A DNA stretch of 64,000 bases from Prevotellaceae bacterium. Its GTDB lineage: Bacteria; Bacteroidota; Bacteroidia; Bacteroidales; Bacteroidaceae. Position numbers and translations under genes: made by a program. Where the stretch lies: NCBI GenBank assembly GCA_028723455.1, contig JAQYEW010000001.1, forward strand, positions 1-64,000, read 5' to 3'. How positions within the stretch are numbered: the first letter of the stretch is position 1; each line of letters starts with the position of its first letter. Below are positions 61,655-64,000 of this stretch, piece after piece. The notes beneath the pieces were generated by a model. It saw nothing but the letters and a program-made list of their open reading frames with translations. It was not told where the DNA came from and did not search any database.

Positions 61655-62968
61655 TTATAAATGTAAAAACTCAGAAATGATACGCCCCAGCGACCTGCGA
61701 TTGTTGATGAACGCCTCTAACACTTTCGATGAGGCCTGCGTGGGTATATATTCATAATCAGCAACAACAGCAGGAATCAGACAAGACTGTCCGGCTGACA
61801 GATGGACACTTTGTCCTGTCGCACGAATCCTAATATCGCAATCACCTGCAAGGCTCGTCGCAATGACAAAACTATCATACTTCAGCATATCACGTCTGAG
61901 GAGAGTGTCAAAGTTCAACATCTTCACACTGAAATTAGGCGTATCAAGTACGTCTTCTACCCGACGTGAATCATCCTTACAATTCGTGCGATAATCCGGA
62001 TAAACCGTAAAATCGATGGCTTTTGCCGCCAGTTCGGTGTGTAACTCCCGAGGTCTGCCATCAAGTCCAGGACGATTATAGTCATAGATACGATAGGTAA
62101 CGTCTGACGACTGCTGCACCTCCACCAGACGGATACCGCCACAGATGGCGTGAACACGACCGGCCGGCAGATAAAACACATCACCGGGATGCACCTCGTG
62201 TCGAGCCAAGGCATAACAAATCGTTCCGTCAGCAACACTTTGCTTATACTCCTCGGGAGAAATGTGCTTGCGGAAACCGGCGTAAAGATACGAACCCGGA
62301 GCAGCATCCAAGATATACCACATTTCGCTCTTACCTTTCTTGTTGTGTTCGCGAAGCGCCATTTCGTCGTTAGGATGCACCTGGATGGAAAGGTCACGGC
62401 GAGCGTCAATAATCTTAGTAAGCAAAGGAAGTTCGTTATTGTACCTTTGCGCCGTTTCACGCCCCAATATCTCTGATGGATATTTCGCGATTACCTCGGA
62501 AAGACGATAACGGGCCCACGTTCCGTTTTCCACTTCAGACTCGGACCCCGGAATAGCAGATACCACCCAATCCTCCGTCCCCCACACCAGATTCTTCCGG
62601 TTGGGCTTGAAAAGCATGGGATAAAACTTATCTCTCGACGACTCAACGACACAGCCCACAGTAAGGATGCGCACGTCCGTAATCGCCATAAGCTCGTGAT
62701 TGACACATTTCTCTACCAACACGAAATCCTCGGCGCGACATGTCGTCTTCTCACCGTTTAGACACATTTCCAATTCACCGGCAAGGACATAGAACGCCTC
62801 TTGCATATCAGGATGCACATGTGCCGTAGCAACCTCGCCGGCTTTGAGTTCCGTGATGGCAATCTGTGTCAACGAGCAACCCGACTCGCTCGCTGCCAGC
62901 AAAATACGCTTAAGACCCACAGAATGAGAAGTGGGAACGGGAATGATATCTGAGAGATGTCTAATCAT
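61655..62968 (-). CDS. manA: Fusion: N-terminal cupin + class I mannose-6-phosphate isomerase
   Basis: N-term cupin AHVHPDMQEAFYVLAGELEM; PMI motifs IQVHPNDEMAL, GDVFYLPAGRVHAICGG. Confidence 0.92.
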   Translation of the reverse strand: MIRHLSDIIPVPTSHSVGLKRILLAASESGCSLTQIAITELKAGEVATAHVHPDMQEAFYVLAGELEMCLNGEKTTCRAEDFVLVEKCVNHELMAITDVRILTVGCVVESSRDKFYPMLFKPNRKNLVWGTEDWVVSAIPGSESEVENGTWARYRLSEVIAKYPSEILGRETAQRYNNELPLLTKIIDARRDLSIQVHPNDEMALREHNKKGKSEMWYILDAAPGSYLYAGFRKHISPEEYKQSVADGTICYALARHEVHPGDVFYLPAGRVHAICGGIRLVEVQQSSDVTYRIYDYNRPGLDGRPRELHTELAAKAIDFTVYPDYRTNCKDDSRRVEDVLDTPNFSVKMLNFDTLLRRDMLKYDSFVIATSLAGDCDIRIRATGQSVHLSAGQSCLIPAVVADYEYIPTQASSKVLEAFINNRRSLGRIISEFLHL

Positions 62969-62984
62969 AAATAACTGTCATTAA

Positions 62985-63575
62985 CTAAGTTTCAGGATCG
63001 GGCAACACGTCATAGGGTTCATCCAGAATACGTCCAAGGGCAATCGTATAATCACCGATATCCAATACCAGACGGCGGCTTTTCCTGATACGCACCACAT
63101 ATCCCTCCAGACCTTTCAACGGACCTGAAGTAATACGCACATAAGGGCCACGACCCTTGAAATGCGACGCCGGATCTTCGATGTATTCGATGCGTGTGGG
63201 GTCTGTTGTGGCAACCTGCATGAATGGCTGCATCTGATAATTAGGGATGATCATAGGCTTGTGAGTGATAATACTGTAAGCAAGGTGGTATGGAATCAGC
63301 GGACTATGTTCTGAAAGAAAACGTTTGAGGTCCTCTGTCCTGCCTTGTAGGAAAATCATGCCAATGCGAGTTATCTCCATCGTTTCACGTACCGAGGCAT
63401 GCTTCTTCACCACCTTAGTTTGTTTATGAACAAAATAATGTGGGATAAACACATGCTCACCCGCCAGAGCCCTCATACGCAGTCCCTCGCAGATGTTCTC
63501 AATTTCCTTTACCAAGTCCCCAACCTTGTTGGCGCGACAGTAAATAAACCCCCATGAATCCGCACCGTCTGTCAT
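62985..63575 (-). CDS. UpxY-like/NusG-family transcription antiterminator
   Basis: NGN-like N-domain and KOW-type C-domain (GPYVRITSGPLKGLEGYVVRIRKSRRLVLDI); start adjusted. Confidence 0.82.
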   Translation of the reverse strand: MTDGADSWGFIYCRANKVGDLVKEIENICEGLRMRALAGEHVFIPHYFVHKQTKVVKKHASVRETMEITRIGMIFLQGRTEDLKRFLSEHSPLIPYHLAYSIITHKPMIIPNYQMQPFMQVATTDPTRIEYIEDPASHFKGRGPYVRITSGPLKGLEGYVVRIRKSRRLVLDIGDYTIALGRILDEPYDVLPDPET

Positions 63576-63794
63576 CAAAGAAGCACAGATAAACTCTGGG
63601 ATGAATATATTACACAAGCTTGTACAGCATTGTTCCTTTTCTTCATATCACTCTGGTTGCAAGCGGCTCCGGGCCACCGATTATCATATTCTGTAGATTT
63701 CCTCTTACGCTTGTTTTTTGCAAAGATAAGGATTTTTTCAAGTGAAAGCCACTATTTCCGCAACAAAGTTTCCGCAACCGAATAAAGCTACAAT

Positions 63795-63900
63795 ATATGC
63801 CGGGAAAAAACTAATATATAATTTTGGAAAAACTAATATTAGTTTTGGTAAAAACAAATACTTAATTTTCGGAAAACAAACACATGAAATAACAGACAAA
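63795..63900. repeat. AT-rich degenerate tandem/palindromic repeat, ~22-nt period
   Basis: gaaaaaactaatatataattttg / gaaaaactaatattagttttg / gtaaaaacaaatacttaattttcg; includes perfect palindrome AAAACTAATATTAGTTTT (63829-63846). Confidence 0.55.
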
Positions 63901-64000
63901 AACATCATAAAGCAAGAATTAGCTGTAAAACAATGATAATTAGACAAATATGTTTTTCTGCATTTCGTAATGTACTGCAAGAGGGAGATATAGTACAGAA

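Noticed and set aside
63738-63980. 80-aa minus-strand ORF and 64-aa plus-strand ORF at the right end
   Set aside because: Both read through the degenerate AT-rich repeat; Phe/Lys-rich translations are not credible proteins.

Overview
This 64 kb window looks like a chromosomal segment of a Bacteroidales/Prevotellaceae-like bacterium. The lineage is inferred from TAnnTTTG promoters, MurF-Alr and GSCFA genes, DUF6048/DUF6452, an UpxY-type NusG paralog and a GT3-like glycogen synthase. Most of it is dense housekeeping gene content: dnaK, trmO, ctp protease, dCMP deaminase, M3 peptidase, murF-alr, dxs, trkA, engB, pyrC, recA, a complete rseC-rnfBCDGEA operon, glycogen metabolism genes, glyA, pyrBI, a PBP1A-type gene, kdsB, glgB and manA. 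There is an SRP RNA candidate next to tRNA-Thr(TGT). The left edge carries the 3' end of an IS66-like element truncating an S41-peptidase-like gene. The two most interesting items are: (1) an ATPase + DUF4435 (TOPRIM-like) gene pair at 20.8-22.7 kb, with the order and composition of a PARIS-type (AriA/AriB) anti-phage module; and (2) an OhrR-like MarR regulator abutting a gene that fuses a SpoT/MESH1-like HD phosphohydrolase to MsrA at 43.0-44.4 kb. Other leads are a stand-alone MetH activation-domain protein, a cupin-phosphomannose isomerase fusion behind a NusG paralog, a secreted 14-repeat MORN protein, a branching enzyme with a Lys/Ala-rich tail, and AT-rich intergenic regions with degenerate inverted or phased repeats. 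All family assignments come from reading the translated sequence; no database search was run.
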